A stretch of DNA of 64,000 bases, taken from positions 36,766,001 through 36,830,000 of the forward strand of contig OZ038526.1 of NCBI GenBank assembly GCA_964036665.1. The letters run 5' to 3'. The position numbers were made by a program, and so were the translations under genes. Below the pieces are notes generated by a model, which had not been told where the DNA came from, ran no database searches, and worked only from the letters and a program-made list of their open reading frames with translations. Within the stretch, counting starts at the first letter, position 1; each line of letters begins with the position of its first letter. This document shows, in pieces, positions 11,961 through 24,900 of the stretch. This stretch comes from Gordius sp. MW1. Taxonomy: Eukaryota > Nematomorpha > Gordioida > Gordea > Gordiidae.

Positions 11961-12782
11961 TTAACTGGCAAAAAATTACAATGGAAATCCTTAACCAACA
12001 CGATTTCTATATATGGATCAATGCCATCCGTTTAGGTTTATTGCGTCTATATAGATTTTAGTCGTGAATGTTTTATACCGTTTTAATAAATTAATCTTAT
12101 TCTAAAAAAATGTTAATAGGAGTCTTGTTAGTTTTGCGCATATAAAAATAATAATTGTATATCAAATCAGCTAAGTCCAACACTAAATATACAAAAAATA
12201 TCTGTCTTGAGTGCGTTTTTCTAATGAGAAGAAATTTAATTTTTAACTATTTCTAAGAAAAACAAACTCAACCTCAAAAATAAACGAGGAGGATGCTAAT
12301 ACAAGTTTAATTATATTTATAGGGGTAATTAGTAATTTTATTTTTCTTAGTATTTAACATGGTTATTTAAACTTACATTAGTTACTTGTTTATGAATTTG
12401 CGGCTGTACATCTATAGAAAAGTATAATAATAAAATACAAATAATTGATACTTACTGTGATGGATAATTTTACAAACGTTTTGCACATTTCATTCATGGA
12501 TGCCTCATTTTTGACTATACTTAAACATCTAATTTCTTTAGAAATTGTGCATGCTAATTCTACAGTAAAAATTGATGTAAAAATTGACCTAAAAAATATT
12601 ATTTTGCATAGTTTTTTATTCAAAGTTCAAAGTTTTTTTTCCCATTTTTCAATTTTTTATTCAATTTGCCAAGTTTTTAATTAAATGTTAAATTTTTTAT
12701 TAGATGTTCAGATTTTTATTTATTTGCTCAGAGATTTATTACATTTGCCAAGTTTTTTTATGCAATTTAATTTTTAAATAAA
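11961..12782. other. AT-rich DNA, no supported gene
   Basis: Includes poorly conserved T-rich near-repeats of CCAAGTTTTT type at about 12620-12770. Opposing open frames at 12390-12684 overlap and lack protein features. Confidence 0.35.
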
Positions 12783-12850
12783 AAAAGATAGGTGCGGGAT
12801 TCGAACCTACCAGGTATTGAAGCTACCCACACACTTAAACCACTGATCCT
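12783..12850 (-). repeat. tRNA-like sequence (SINE head or tRNA pseudogene)
   Basis: The reverse strand contains a B-box-like GGTTCGAATCCCGCACC and an A-box-like GATCAGTGGTTTAAGTG at tRNA spacing, followed by a T run. The ends do not pair as an acceptor stem, so it is not a functional tRNA gene. Confidence 0.5.
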
Positions 12851-13019
12851 TTAGACTTTAAAATATGTTGTCCCAGTATGTCATCTTAGAGGGTGGAGTA
12901 GTGTAAGTATCTGTGTAATCTAAAATGTTCACTGATGTACCTAGAGTAATATCAGCTGAGTTGACTTGTATACAACAGCATAATTTAAACGAGAGAGGAT
13001 ATTAATAAATAATGCTAAA

Positions 13020-14010
13020 AGATTCTGCTACCCGAAACTGCGATAGTTTTATCAGGAGCTCCTTGGAAACGATTCTTATCTTAAAATCTGGCATTTCCTC
13101 TTGGCTCTAGGCAGCAGTACCCACTAAAGCCGGCGGGTAGGTATACGCCCAGCTGCATCACTTTCATTGACAGCTTTCTTCTCTTTCTTTAAATTCGTCC
13201 ATAAATTAAACACGAAACTCACACATGTCATAACCAATTTATTGGGCTGGCTCTAGATGTCTGGTCCTCCAACGTCAACCAAGGGACCCCATTCCCTAAA
13301 GACTCAAGAAAAAAGATTGGGATGCTGGCCTCGTATCGCGCTTTTCAACCTAAAGTAATCGGGTCATGATTGGCTAGAAGCTTATTCTAGTCCACTTTCT
13401 AGATGAATGTTGGAGGATCCGGAGCTTTCATACTACATAACCCTTGAACTGAGAATACTTTATTCCAAACCGTATAATAGCTCCCAACATATATATTCAA
13501 GGCACCCCCTACACAGACCTATAAACAATTATATATATAAGGCACACCTCAAAAATTTACTGATTCGGCTGCCCTTAAAAAGGCTAACGCTCCATCGGCC
13601 CTAGAGCTTTCTGACCCTTTGTTGGAAAAATGCGGCCTGACGGATCAACTCTTATTTATGTAAATGGTCTATTCCTTAAATGGGATTTTACCTATATAAT
13701 TTTCGCCCTCTCTAAGCAAAATTAGAATATTTAACTCTTGCAAAGGACCGCAAGACGTCCAAATATCAAACCTTTCTCTCAGCCAACTTTTTAACCCACA
13801 TTGTCCCTTCAAGCTCAAGGACTTTCGGATCAAGCGCGATTTTTTTAAATAAATCGGCAGACGTTGCCCAATTTCTAAGTATTCTCCTAACTAGCTTTTA
13901 ACTCAAACAAAAAATTCCCATTCTTATTGCAAAGTATAATTTCAAATTCATAGGCTCGATCATAGCTAACCGCTTCTCGAGGGTGAAAACTGTGATGCCT
14001 TATATATGGC
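13020..14010 (+). pseudogene. C-terminal part of RT retroelement, decayed copy 2
   Basis: The + strand, across several frames, carries DWDAGLVSR, SALEPSDPLLE, a piece resembling RPDGS and KWDFTYI-FAPS, then RQTLPNF and a final segment ending in SRG. These align in order with the copy at 14691-15851. Stops and frameshifts are frequent. The 3' end near 14010 marks the likely end of the element. Confidence 0.7.
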
Positions 14011-14690
14011 CATTATGGGCTGGTTTGTGGTTGTTTGTCCTGTCCGTCCTGTCTTTGTCCCGTCCAACTTGGCTTTTTAATAATCAATATGGAAACTTAT
14101 ACGGGTTTTTGATGGCTCTAATTTATGCTTCTATAGAAGACTTTTATTTTTCTTTCTCATATAGACTAGCTAATGACCGCTGATTGGCTTTAATTTTTTC
14201 GATCTCGCCCCGACCTAAATTCCATTAATGTTTATGGGCTCGACTGATTACCCTTATTAATAAATTTCTTTTGGTAACTTTTCTTAGCTGTTGCTTTCTA
14301 ACGGAAAATTGCAAGTTTTATATGGCTTTAGATATCATAATTTTTCTTATTTTTTTATGTTTATTAGAAGTAATAACTCATCACAATTTAGGTTTGCCAG
14401 ATCCCCAAATCGTGATGTCAAATTTAATCTATGATTTTAAATTTAAACTTATTTTTGCATTTATTAATTTTTTAACCAGAAATAATATTAACATTATCTA
14501 TAACCTTACGTTTAGTTAAAATTATTTTCTAACTAATGTGTGTTAAACCAAACCCTGATTTGTTATTAACTCCAGTTTATAAGATTAAACATAGGAATAT
14601 TTTTTTTATTAAGATAAAATTTGTTTATTGATATATATTTAAACATAATATTAAATGGTACAAATATATAATAGTGGTATTAAAAAAACA
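14011..14690. other. AT-rich DNA between retroelement copies
   Basis: Nothing recognised. Short open frames at 13983-14183 and 14271-14519 are hydrophobic by base composition and lack support. Confidence 0.35.
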
Positions 14691-15851
14691 TTATATGAGT
14701 AATATGTTTTCATCTTCCTCTTTTAGAAGAGGCCAGGAATTCAAAAAAGATTTGAAATTAAATTTTGCAATAAAGATGGCTATTGATTGTTTTAATAAAA
14801 ATGCGGGGGAATATTTGGAGGGAGGGGATCGCCTGCCTATTTCTTTGAATAAAGCCAACGCCATTTTTCCATAGGATCCTGAACAGGGGGAAACTATTGG
14901 GATAAAAATACTAGAGTCCAAAAGGGCCTTGTATTTTTGTTCTTCGGCGAGGGCCATGGGGTCATAATTAAGATTAGAGGGGGCAAATAGGTCTATGCAT
15001 GTAAAATTCCACTTTAAAAGGAGACCATTTTCCCATGGGGCTAGCGATGAACCGTCAGGACGCATTTGACCTTCAAGGGCAGGATCTGAAGGTTCAAGTA
15101 TGGATGGAATTTGGGCCTTTCTAAGGGCTGACTGGATAATAGAATTAATTTTAGAGTGTCGCAAGTGTCTAAATTTATTAAGTCTGCAGTGTAACGGGTG
15201 GCATGCTTCTTCATCCACAGGCAGGCTGCAATTTTTACAGGCATATGCCTTTGTGTATTTTTTTACAAGGCGTGGTGCTACATTGTAGGATAGCTCGCAA
15301 TCCTCTAACATCACATTGGAAAACCTGCTAGGAAAAGCCTCTAGCCATTCATGTCCAGATTTATCAAACACCAAAGATCTAAGGTTGTAATGTTGTTTGG
15401 TATCGCAGCTCGAAAGGAGATAAGCAACGGAGCGCGAAACCAAACATGCATCCCAATCCTTTTGATTTGGTGTTTGTGGTGGTGAGCTTTCTGGTAGAAC
15501 ATTTAAATTCCAAAGGGATAGGGACTGTATAAATGTTTCATCAAGGGGGTATGAGATTAGTTTGGCGACGATGGATTTTGAGGATAAGTGGGATGATATA
15601 AATGAGGCCAAGGATAAGGAGCTTGGTGAACGAATTCCCAGACCCCCAGATTTTGTTGGTAATGTGGCTTGTAGCCAGGAGTTAGTATCGAATGATAAGT
15701 TCAGGGTGGATTCGATGACAGATTTTATGTGGGTTTCGAAATTATGTAAAATATGTGTATGCAAAAATGCGCTTGTTGATCGGAAGCAAAATAATATTTT
15801 GGCTATATTAAAGTAGTTTTTCAATATGTAAAATGCGTGATGGGCGGGCAT
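14691..15851 (-). CDS. RT retroelement, C-terminal half with CCHC and PD-(D/E)-like domain
   Basis: A 386-codon open frame on the - strand, the best-kept copy of this family. It continues upstream in decayed form through the RT core to about 17710. Features in order: a helical connection region (about 1-190); a Cys/His motif CKNC-x7-CHPLHC (about 208-222); RHSKINSIIQSAL; LEPSDPALEGQ; MRPDGS; and KWNFTCIDLFAPS (about 280-295). The order Cys/His cluster, RH-x-N, EP, PD, D parallels the restriction-like endonuclease of R2-type non-LTR elements. I infer that this domain cuts the target site, with a catalytic set formed by the PD and later acidic residues. The closest family in memory is an RT group abundant in sponge, cnidarian and crustacean genomes. 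It is part of a damaged element, so activity is unlikely. Confidence 0.75.
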   Translation of the reverse strand: MPAHHAFYILKNYFNIAKILFCFRSTSAFLHTHILHNFETHIKSVIESTLNLSFDTNSWLQATLPTKSGGLGIRSPSSLSLASFISSHLSSKSIVAKLISYPLDETFIQSLSLWNLNVLPESSPPQTPNQKDWDACLVSRSVAYLLSSCDTKQHYNLRSLVFDKSGHEWLEAFPSRFSNVMLEDCELSYNVAPRLVKKYTKAYACKNCSLPVDEEACHPLHCRLNKFRHLRHSKINSIIQSALRKAQIPSILEPSDPALEGQMRPDGSSLAPWENGLLLKWNFTCIDLFAPSNLNYDPMALAEEQKYKALLDSSIFIPIVSPCSGSYGKMALALFKEIGRRSPPSKYSPAFLLKQSIAIFIAKFNFKSFLNSWPLLKEEDENILLI

Positions 15852-17712
15852 AAGCTTAAAAATTTCATTTTTACATTTTAAATTATTAAGGTTATTGTCG
15901 AGATAACTTCTTAAGCTTTCAGAACCGCCTATTGGAGAACCTAGTAAAAATAGCCGTTTTTCTCGAGGCGTAGAAAAGATGCAAAGGATGGGTGGATGTC
16001 AGTTGTGCTGTCAGAATAAATTTCGCATTTTGTCGCGTTTAATGATAGGTTAAATTTTATGTAGTATTCATTAATGATGTTAAGAGCTTTGATTAGCTCT
16101 TCCGTAATGCCTGATAGGGTGCAGGCGCGTAGCCAGGATTTTCTCTAAGGGGGGGGGGGGGAAATTATAAATTTTTTTTGTAACATTATACAAAAAAACA
16201 AAATAAACATTTGATATTTATTTTTCGGGGGGGGGGATTTCCCGTTTCCCCCCCGTCTGGCTACCCCACTGATAGGGTGGCATCGTCGAGATACCATACG
16301 TTTAACCTCAAATTGCATTTGTCGTTGATTTCATCTATTAATGGTTTGATAACCATACAAAATAAGGGGGGGGGGCCAAGGGGGTCCCCCTGTTGAATGC
16401 CCTCAGCTGAATCAATGGAAAATTGTCCAAATTTTAAAATAGACGGGGTGCCATAACTTAAAAGAATATAGTTGGCATATTGGGGAAAAGAATCGATGAA
16501 AGTGTTAATAAAGGAATTTCTATTTAGGTTGTTAAGGCATTTTGAAAGTCTAATTTTATAAAAGACTCGCTAGGCGGTAAATTTTCAAGGGTCATTCTAG
16601 CAGCATGCGTAGCTATTTCACAATACCCTTTAACACCGAATCCTAGCTGATGAGGCCTTAGAGATGGGGATAAATTATGCTTGATTGATTTGCAAATAAC
16701 TTCAAAATTTTTCACATATTTTTCTTTGAACCGTATTCATCCGATGAAAGTTGTCGTTTTCAGACGTGGTTTCTATGATCCCAAGTAAAAATTTATCAGA
16801 ATCTAAAAACTATTACTTTGAATCATGATCGCAAGATATGATTCTCCAGAAGACTCCGCCGCTGCGATCGGTCTTAGAGTTTTGTTCTGTTTTTGAATAG
16901 CAAGTAACTTGGCCCCGAAAATTATTGGTCGTACTTCTTGAGGAATGTTGCCATTAATAATTAAATTGCAAAATTTAGTTAGTGCAACGAGCAGAATTGA
17001 AGAATTGATATTTTCAATTTTAATAAGATCTTGAAGATAAATTGATTTGATACCATCCAAACCTGCAGCATAGTCAATTGGAAAGTGGATAGCTTCACTA
17101 ATTTCTGAGGATTCTAGGGTAAAGTTGGATGGCACAAAGGGGAAGCAATATTGAGACAAATGTTTTGGGTGTTTGGCAAGGAGGTGTTCATATGATTCCT
17201 GACTAGGGGTTACAATTGGATTGTTCTCCTCTAAAAGTCTCATGGCTCCTTTTATATTAAAAGAGTGAATTTTTCTGGATATCCTAGTTGCTGTTTGTTT
17301 TAGAGTTGATGATATTAATTTTCGTTCATCAGGTGTATAATCTGCAAGTGTATTATTAATGTCGAAATTCGAAATTTCATTTTTAATTTTTTGTGATAGG
17401 TTTGTTTCCTTAGATTTGGGTGGGGCCAAAATGTGAGAAGAGAATTTGATTAATTTTTCCCATGCAACAATGTTGTGTGGGTCACTTATGATAGTATTTA
17501 GCAAGTTTATTAAAATTGTTGCAAACAAGGTCGTGCTCCTCTTGGAATCTTGAAATTGTGGGGGTGAAGCCTTGTGCCAAAAGGACTTTACTCCATGTTG
17601 AATCAGGAGGCTCATCACTGTAATAAACATTATTAGGGGTAGCTGAGAATGTACTAGAGTTAGGTATAATGTCAATATTATTATTAGATCTAGTGCTGTA
17701 GGAGGACATTTT
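15852..17712 (-). pseudogene. N-terminal and RT core of the same retroelement, frameshifted
   Basis: Reading leftward on the - strand: start MSSYSTRSN at 17709; a frameshift near 17490; a long piece 17675-16803 with DYAAGLDGI and PQEVRPIIFGAKLLAIQK then LRPIAAAES (fingers motifs of RTs); stops near 16800; motif A region at 16715-16524 with LRPHQLGFGVKGYCEIATHAAR and FIKLDFQNAL; then the catalytic YLDD near 16280-16290. A MITE interrupts the frame directly after YLDD. RT thumb sequence (FLLGSPIGGSE) follows at 15880-15960. The breaks make it a pseudogene, but the parts are in the right order and spacing for one full element. Confidence 0.8.
16122..16271. mobile_element. hAT MITE inserted in the RT gene after YLDD
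   Basis: A 150 bp insert with ends CAGGCGCGTAGCCAGG and GTCTGGCTACCCCACTG, flanked by a perfect 8 bp duplication ATAGGGTG (16114-16121 and 16272-16279). Removing one duplication and the insert restores the RT reading frame across the site. This copy shows that the whole GGCGTAGCC family uses 8 bp hAT-type targets. Confidence 0.9.
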
Positions 17713-18942
17713 ATATTTGGAGGGGCCAGCTTACCAGATGAAGGGCATTTAGCTGATAATGGGCCATGGGGGACAAAACAATTTTTTTTTGTTTAAACAA
17801 ATGTTCCTCTTACATGTAGGGCATAGAGATTTAAGTGCTACCATGGGTGTAAGGTGACAAATAAAGATTAATAAGAATTTCAAACGTGCAAGGTTGAAAT
17901 TCACAGGGTATGTGTTATATAGTTATTATGACTTTATGTAATAACATAAGTCTGTTTATTCTCATATTTAAGTGCTATACAGCAAAAGTAGGTTGTTATG
18001 CAATATAAATTTAACCCTTTAAGGTGAGATCAGGGAGTACATAAATGAGCACAGTAAAATTTTATATTGCATAAATGAAAGATAATATGAAACATAAAAT
18101 TGTATTTATCTCAAATTTTGATAATCTGTTTTAAAAAGATTAAACCATTTATCCAGGGAAGATCAGGGTTTATTGGTGTGAATATATAATTGGGTATTGC
18201 CTGAATAGCAGATGTTTTCCTATAAGTGTTATTGGGGTTTCATGAGATATAATTGGTATAGAAATATTGTAATTAAATATACTACTATAATAGTCTTGCT
18301 AAGGAATAAGGATGAAGAAATAAATGTGATGTAAATCAATTGAGAAATATTAAAAAGTTATTTAAAGCTTATTATTCTTTTAAATTAATGCAAAAATAAA
18401 GTAATTTTAGTTGTACAATGGCTAAATTGTGCAGAGCCTTTTAAGTATACATAATTTAGTTTATATTATCAACATCATTTGATGAAAAATAAACTTGTAT
18501 TGGTTATAAAGGATTGAATAAATCTTGAAGTTTTTTGAAGCTGGTTATATATGTTGAATATTAATGAAGAGATGTGTTGAAGTGTAAATCTTCATGTATA
18601 AAATGTAGTATGTCTTAACGCGGAATCAGTGGATAGATATTAAGGGATCTCTCATGTTTCAGCCTAACAATTAAAGCTTGAATATTTGCGACTAAGAATA
18701 TTTAAATGGGATTGATTTTTCTGAGGTGAATTATATTTGAGGAATATATATTACATAAGCCACATAGCTATTGCTAAGAGGGTTTATTTGTATGAATATA
18801 TAATTGGGTATTGCCTGTGGCTAGGATTGTTCTGTAATCATCATATAGGAATATCATGTGAAATGTAATAAGTTGGGTGACAGCTCTATTTTTAAAGACA
18901 GCTGTTTATTCATTCAGTTAATATCGATTGGTAAAGGCTCTG
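17713..18942. other. Upstream region of GNB5 with a 38 bp direct repeat
   Basis: AT-rich. Contains two copies of a sequence around GAATATATAATTGGGTATTG at 18166-18203 and 18780-18817. A pyrimidine-poor TTCAG near 18913 could be an acceptor that places the start codon exon after a 5' non-coding intron or a trans-splice site. No TATA box can be singled out in such AT-rich DNA. Confidence 0.4.
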
Positions 18943-21900
18943 ATGACTGCCTTGCAAAATAAGCATGTATCACTTGAGGAATTGCAACTTCAAGCTGAAC
19001 AACTTCGTGGCAGGTTGGAGGAAGAAAAACAAAAGTTAAATGATGTTACAAGTACTATTAATATTTTGCTGTATTGTTCTAATACTTGCAACTAGATTAT
19101 ATGACATTTATATAACAATTTAAACTTTTATGCTTAATTGCTGTTTTTATTATTATTATTCTGTTATATATCCATTATATATGCCCAAATTTATCTTTAA
19201 TTTTATAAATTTTAAGTTAAAATATGATTTCCTAATTTAGTTTATCTCTGTCTTTGTGATGTATAATCATATGCATTCTATATGTCTATATAGTGGTTGA
19301 AGCTACAAATAAATTAGAAAGTTTGCCTCCTTTAAACATCAAAGTTAGAAGAATTTTAAAAGGTCATCAAAGCAAAGTTTTATGTATAGATTGGTCACTT
19401 GATAAACATCATCTTGTATCTTCTTCTCAAGTAAATAATCTAGCTTTTTTATTTAATTTTTTATTTTTAGGATGGAAAAATAATTGTGTGGGATGCCTTC
19501 ACAACTAATAAGGTTTTATGAAGATATGAATTATTCACATGTATTTTATGTTAACCAATTTTTATTTTCCTAAACATATAAAATCTTTTTTAGGAACGTG
19601 TGTTTTCCATGCCAACTACTTGGATTATGGCTTGTGCATTTGCACCTTCTGGGAATATGATAGCTTGTGGGTAAGGGTCAAAATTTATTTTAATGTTTAA
19701 GATGCAATTTATTAAAGTTTCCTTTTATTTATGTCCTTCACAAACTTAATTTATAATTATTGGTCTTTAAAGAACATTTTCAATGATTTAGTAAATTTTG
19801 GACAATAAATTTGTTTAAATATACAATCATTTGACTTATTAATTTTATATGGCATAGTAATACATACACTTTTTTCATTAAATTAATTTTAGAAGATCTT
19901 AAACTTGCTTAGAAATAAAACAGAAGGATATATCTTTTTTTTATAAATACACACAGCTTATAATGCACCTTGGTACCTATCTTTTAGTTATATAAGCAAG
20001 CATAGGAATTTTAATGAACAAAATTGATTGTAAAGGGGATTAGACAACAAATGCACAGTATTCAATTGGCCTTCCACCTCCCCTTCCTCAGGGTCCGGTG
20101 TTAATTTGTCAACGAATAGTACTGAAGACGAGTCTGGAGTCAAGAAAAAGGCTGTGGCTACGCACACCAGTTACATGTCGGCATGCACTTTTGCTGGTCT
20201 TGATCAACAAGTGATATGAAATTCCCTTTTCTTTTATAATGATATTACAAAATTTGAAAAACTTAGAAGAAAAATATTTAAAACTGTCTTTATTATCAAT
20301 TGAACTAACCACTAACACAAAATGTTAGCCAATTTATGTGTTATTAGCCATTTAAAATTGCACGTTTTCTTTTTAATCTGACATACAACTGAATATTTTA
20401 ACAATGAATATGCCTTTAATATCTTATGACTAATGCAGTGTAGCCCATTCCATAATATTTGATAATTTCATCATCCTTAAACCTATATAACTGCAATAGG
20501 ATTTGGTGGGGAGGCCTCTTAGTTTTTAAAAGTAATTTCGAAAATGTTGTAACGTTTTAGACTGTTCATAATTGAAACACTCCAGGACTTCTGGACATAA
20601 AAGCCATGACATACCCAGTGTAAAATCTCAAATATTATATATCTAAACATTTCAGAGTCTTGTCTTTGATTCATCTCTTTGACATTGGGAAAAAATGAAA
20701 ATGAAATTAATAGATGTAACGTATATATTTTATTTCTGCAAATTTAAAAGTGGTTTTATGTGGAAATACAGTTTTACAAATTATTCATAATAGATTTTGA
20801 CGGCTAGTGGAGATAGTATATGCGCCCTTTGGGATGTTGAATCTGGTTCTATGATTCAATCCTTTCATGGACACACGGCTGACGTTATGAGCATACATAT
20901 ATCACCCACAGAAACTGGCAACGTTTTCGTTTCTGGGGTACTTATCCTTTTTTACTATTTTAAAATTATAAGGTTTAATTTTGGTTTTTAATGTGCATAA
21001 TTTGTTTGCAATTTTTATGAAGAATTTATCATAAATTTAAAGCTAAAAAATACATATTTTGTGAAGTTGAATGAAATAAATGGAAAAAGTTATCTATCAT
21101 AAATATTTGTAAAATATTCGGACATTGCAAATGAATTATATTTACAAATAATAAAATGCCCATTTTCCGTCTTATAAAAAAAGGTTCGCAATTATCATGG
21201 GATAGCGAAGAAATTTGTTTCCCTAGCTTTTAAATACTTTCCAAGGGCTTGTCTTAATATCGGATTTTGCTGTGCAGCAAAAATCGTTGTACGGGTTATA
21301 ACATAGCCGTGTCATAACTTCGAATTCACAGCAGATTTACATTTCTGACGGCTAACATAACAGCGATTAATCTCAAGAGTTGAAATAAACTAAAAAACAA
21401 TTTTAACTATCAAAAAACAAAATATTAATAATTACAACCGAGTTTGACCCATGAAATTGAATCGAAAATCTCACAAAGATAAATTCACGCCATTTGAATC
21501 TAAATTCGATATTAAGACAAGCCCCTAAGACTTGCGGGTAAAATATATCGGTTAATACAATTTTCAAATTGTAATTTCTTTAGACAAAATTGTAGCCGTT
21601 TTTTAAATTCCAACTCGTCTGAAAAGCACTTTTCAACTTAAAGATTTTATAGGTTTACAAAATTTTGATGTAGACCATATGGGATTCAGTAAAAAGGCAA
21701 TGGGATGGCAGCTAAAAACTATAAAACTTTCGCCTTTTAATATATCCCCCTCTCCTATTAAGATTATTAAATTGAGAGCTTTTAGTATATATAAACTAGT
21801 TAGACTGCTCATCGAATTTAAATATATGTACCGTTTTCCCGCCATTTTGAAATGTGCACAAATAAGGGAGGATATATAGATTATAGTAATTTTGGTTAAT

Positions 21901-24900
21901 TAAAGTGTTTTCAAAACGATTATAAATAAAATTTTAAACTAATTAAACATTAAAAACAGCATTTTAAAAATATATATCATTTAGAAAATTCGTAAAAAAT
22001 AATATAAAAATACTGTAATGATGTAATGTTAAGACAATTTAGTGCCATCTGCATTTTATTAAATATCATTTATTAACAATCTTTTCCAATTATTAACTCA
22101 TTTTTTCCGGTTTAACAATGGGGTACACTGCAGAAGAGAGACATGGGGTATAGTTAAATTCAAAATGGTGGATTTAATGGTACACATTTTACCAGATTAA
22201 ACATATGACATGAGCAGTGTATGAGTATATACGATTTTTGGTAGGTATTATAAATAGGAACTTAATACTTTCGTAAAATAATGCAATTTTTACCTTGTTT
22301 ACGACATTTTTAATCTACTAAATTATATTTATATGGGCTAAATGATGATAAATCATTTTAAATATATTTACCAAAACCCTCCTCACTTTTTATTTAAATG
22401 ATCAAAATAGACGAATTTCTATTTTATTATTTAAGAATTAGATTTTGTCAACTTTAGTTCACCATAGAACTTCCATGGGCGTAGCCAGCAATGGAATTAG
22501 AGGGGGGGGGGCAATAATGATTTAGGGAGGGAGGGGTAAAATGATCATTTTTTTTATTTTGGCCATAGTTTTAATGAGTTCCAACAAATTTCAAATTTAG
22601 ACGGGGCAGCCTCCCCTCCCTGCCCCTTCCCTTGGCTACGCCCATGGAATCATCTTTATTTAACTTGAAAATGGTATATATTAATTGCCCTGCGATTTGT
22701 GGATTCAGGCTCGCTATGAAAAATGTCTGCCTGTCTTGTCCAACTTTTTACAATTATTAATAATATTTATGTGTGTTTTTTGCAAAGTATAATTGCTGTT
22801 GCACAGGGCTGCGATCGGACAGCTATTATATGGGATATGAGGACGGCTAAGGCTGTTCAAACTTTCCAAGGCCAACACCAATCGGATATAAACAGCGTAC
22901 GCTTTTACCCGAGCGGGGATGCTTTTGCCACTGGCTCTGACGACGCTAGTGTAAAATACTATTATAATTTTTTCCCAAAATTATTATATATATATTTGTC
23001 TTTAAACAGGACGTTTTTCTGTTTTTTGCGGGTGATTTAGCAACTTTGCACAGCACTTTTATTAGTCCTTTTTGCGGTGATTTAGTTTTAGAATGGCGGA
23101 ATTTATTTGGTTAATGGGTTTAAAATTAAGTCTTAAGCAATTGTAAGATTTTGCATTTACACGTTGTTAAAAAGGGACAAATACTTTTAAAGAGAAGACT
23201 ATTTTCCTATGTGCATATCGGTACATTTTGTTAGGTTCATCATTTTTGAAATTTTCTTATTAGTTATAGACTATGATTAGACTGGTTCATTTGTGGATTC
23301 ACCATCCCAACGTGTGGCGTGGTGGGTTAAGGTGGTTTCAGGCCTTATTTTTAAGTTAAAATTTGAAAAAACAACATTTCATATTTCGTAGGCATTAATC
23401 AATTAACGGTAACATATAAATTGCTGCGCATTATTATTTATTTATAAAACAGAGCTTTTTATTTCATATCGCTCATAAGAGCGACTCTCAAATACGTTTT
23501 TTGACTTTTGCTTTTAGTCGACTAAACTTGAACAGACCAAAGAGGTTTGGCCAAAGACCCTTTGGTCTAATTTAGTCCAAAGATCGATCAATTGAAACCC
23601 AGCCGTTTTTACACCACGACTATGAAGCCATGATACCAATTATTTTTTAGGTTTTGATGGAATCCATGAAAAATTTAGTTAATCAAACGCAATTGCTTAA
23701 TTGAAGAAGGCGCTTCGATCGACTAATTTTATTACCTGAATTTTAGTTATTTGTGCTCAGTTAAAATTTAAACATTTATTTAAAGATTTTCTTTTTATGC
23801 TTGTACATTTGCTACTTTCAGTGCCGCTTGTTTGATTTGCGAGCGGATCGCGAAATCTGCGTATACTCCAAACCCAGCATAATATTCGGCGTTAGTTCAA
23901 TCGATTTCTCCATAAGCGGTATATCATTTTACGATGATATGTTTTTTGATTAATAATTTTTTGAATTTTTTACACTTATATATATATATTCTCGTATTTA
24001 TTGGTCACTTTTACAACATTTTTACGCAGGAGCTCGGATAGATTTATATTATATTTTAAAGGTCAGCACATGGGCGTAGCCAGGATTGTATTCAGAGGGA
24101 GGGAATAATGATTTAGGGAAGGGCAAAATGATTATTTTTGAAATTTTAGCCATATTTTTAATAAATTTCAACAAATTTTTGGATTTAGAGGGGGGCAGCC
24201 GCCCCTACCTGCCCCCCCCCGGCTACGCCCATGCCCTCCAATATAAAGTAAAATTAAGTATAAAATCTTCTGTCTAATATATTGCCTTGCACGCGCGCCC
24301 ACAGGTCGCTTGCTGTTCGCGGGCTACAACGATTACACCGTAAACGTGTGGGATAGCTTAAAAGCGACCCGAATCAACCAAGTTTACGGGCACGAGAATA
24401 GGGTAAGTTGCCTTCAAACTTCTCCAGACGGTACCGCCTTCGCAACTAGCAGTTGGGATTCTACTATACGGGTGCGCGAGCTATGTGCACATTTTGTAAC
24501 GTTTTTTCCTTGTTATATGGTTTAATTTTAAAAGTGCCACGCTTAGTCTGGAAGTAATGTGTTTGTGTATATAATAGGTGAATCAAATTATAGCAATAAT
24601 GGAAATTGTTGTGAAAATATATTGTACCCTAAAGTTTGTGAATTTTAAAACTTTATGCTCAATGGCGGGAATGTGTAAGTGCACAAATTTTCATTAGATT
24701 TCGCAAAATATAACTTTATTTCGTAGAAATTTGTTTGGGGTAGAATCCAACGTAAAAATTGCGATAGTTTCGATATTTTTAATTTAACCACGCCAAAAAA
24801 GTCAAATTTAGCAACGTTATACGGGGGAGGGGGGGGAGAGGTTAACTTATATGTTTACAAATAGGTTTAGTCGCCATAGTTTGGTTTAAAGTCACAACAT

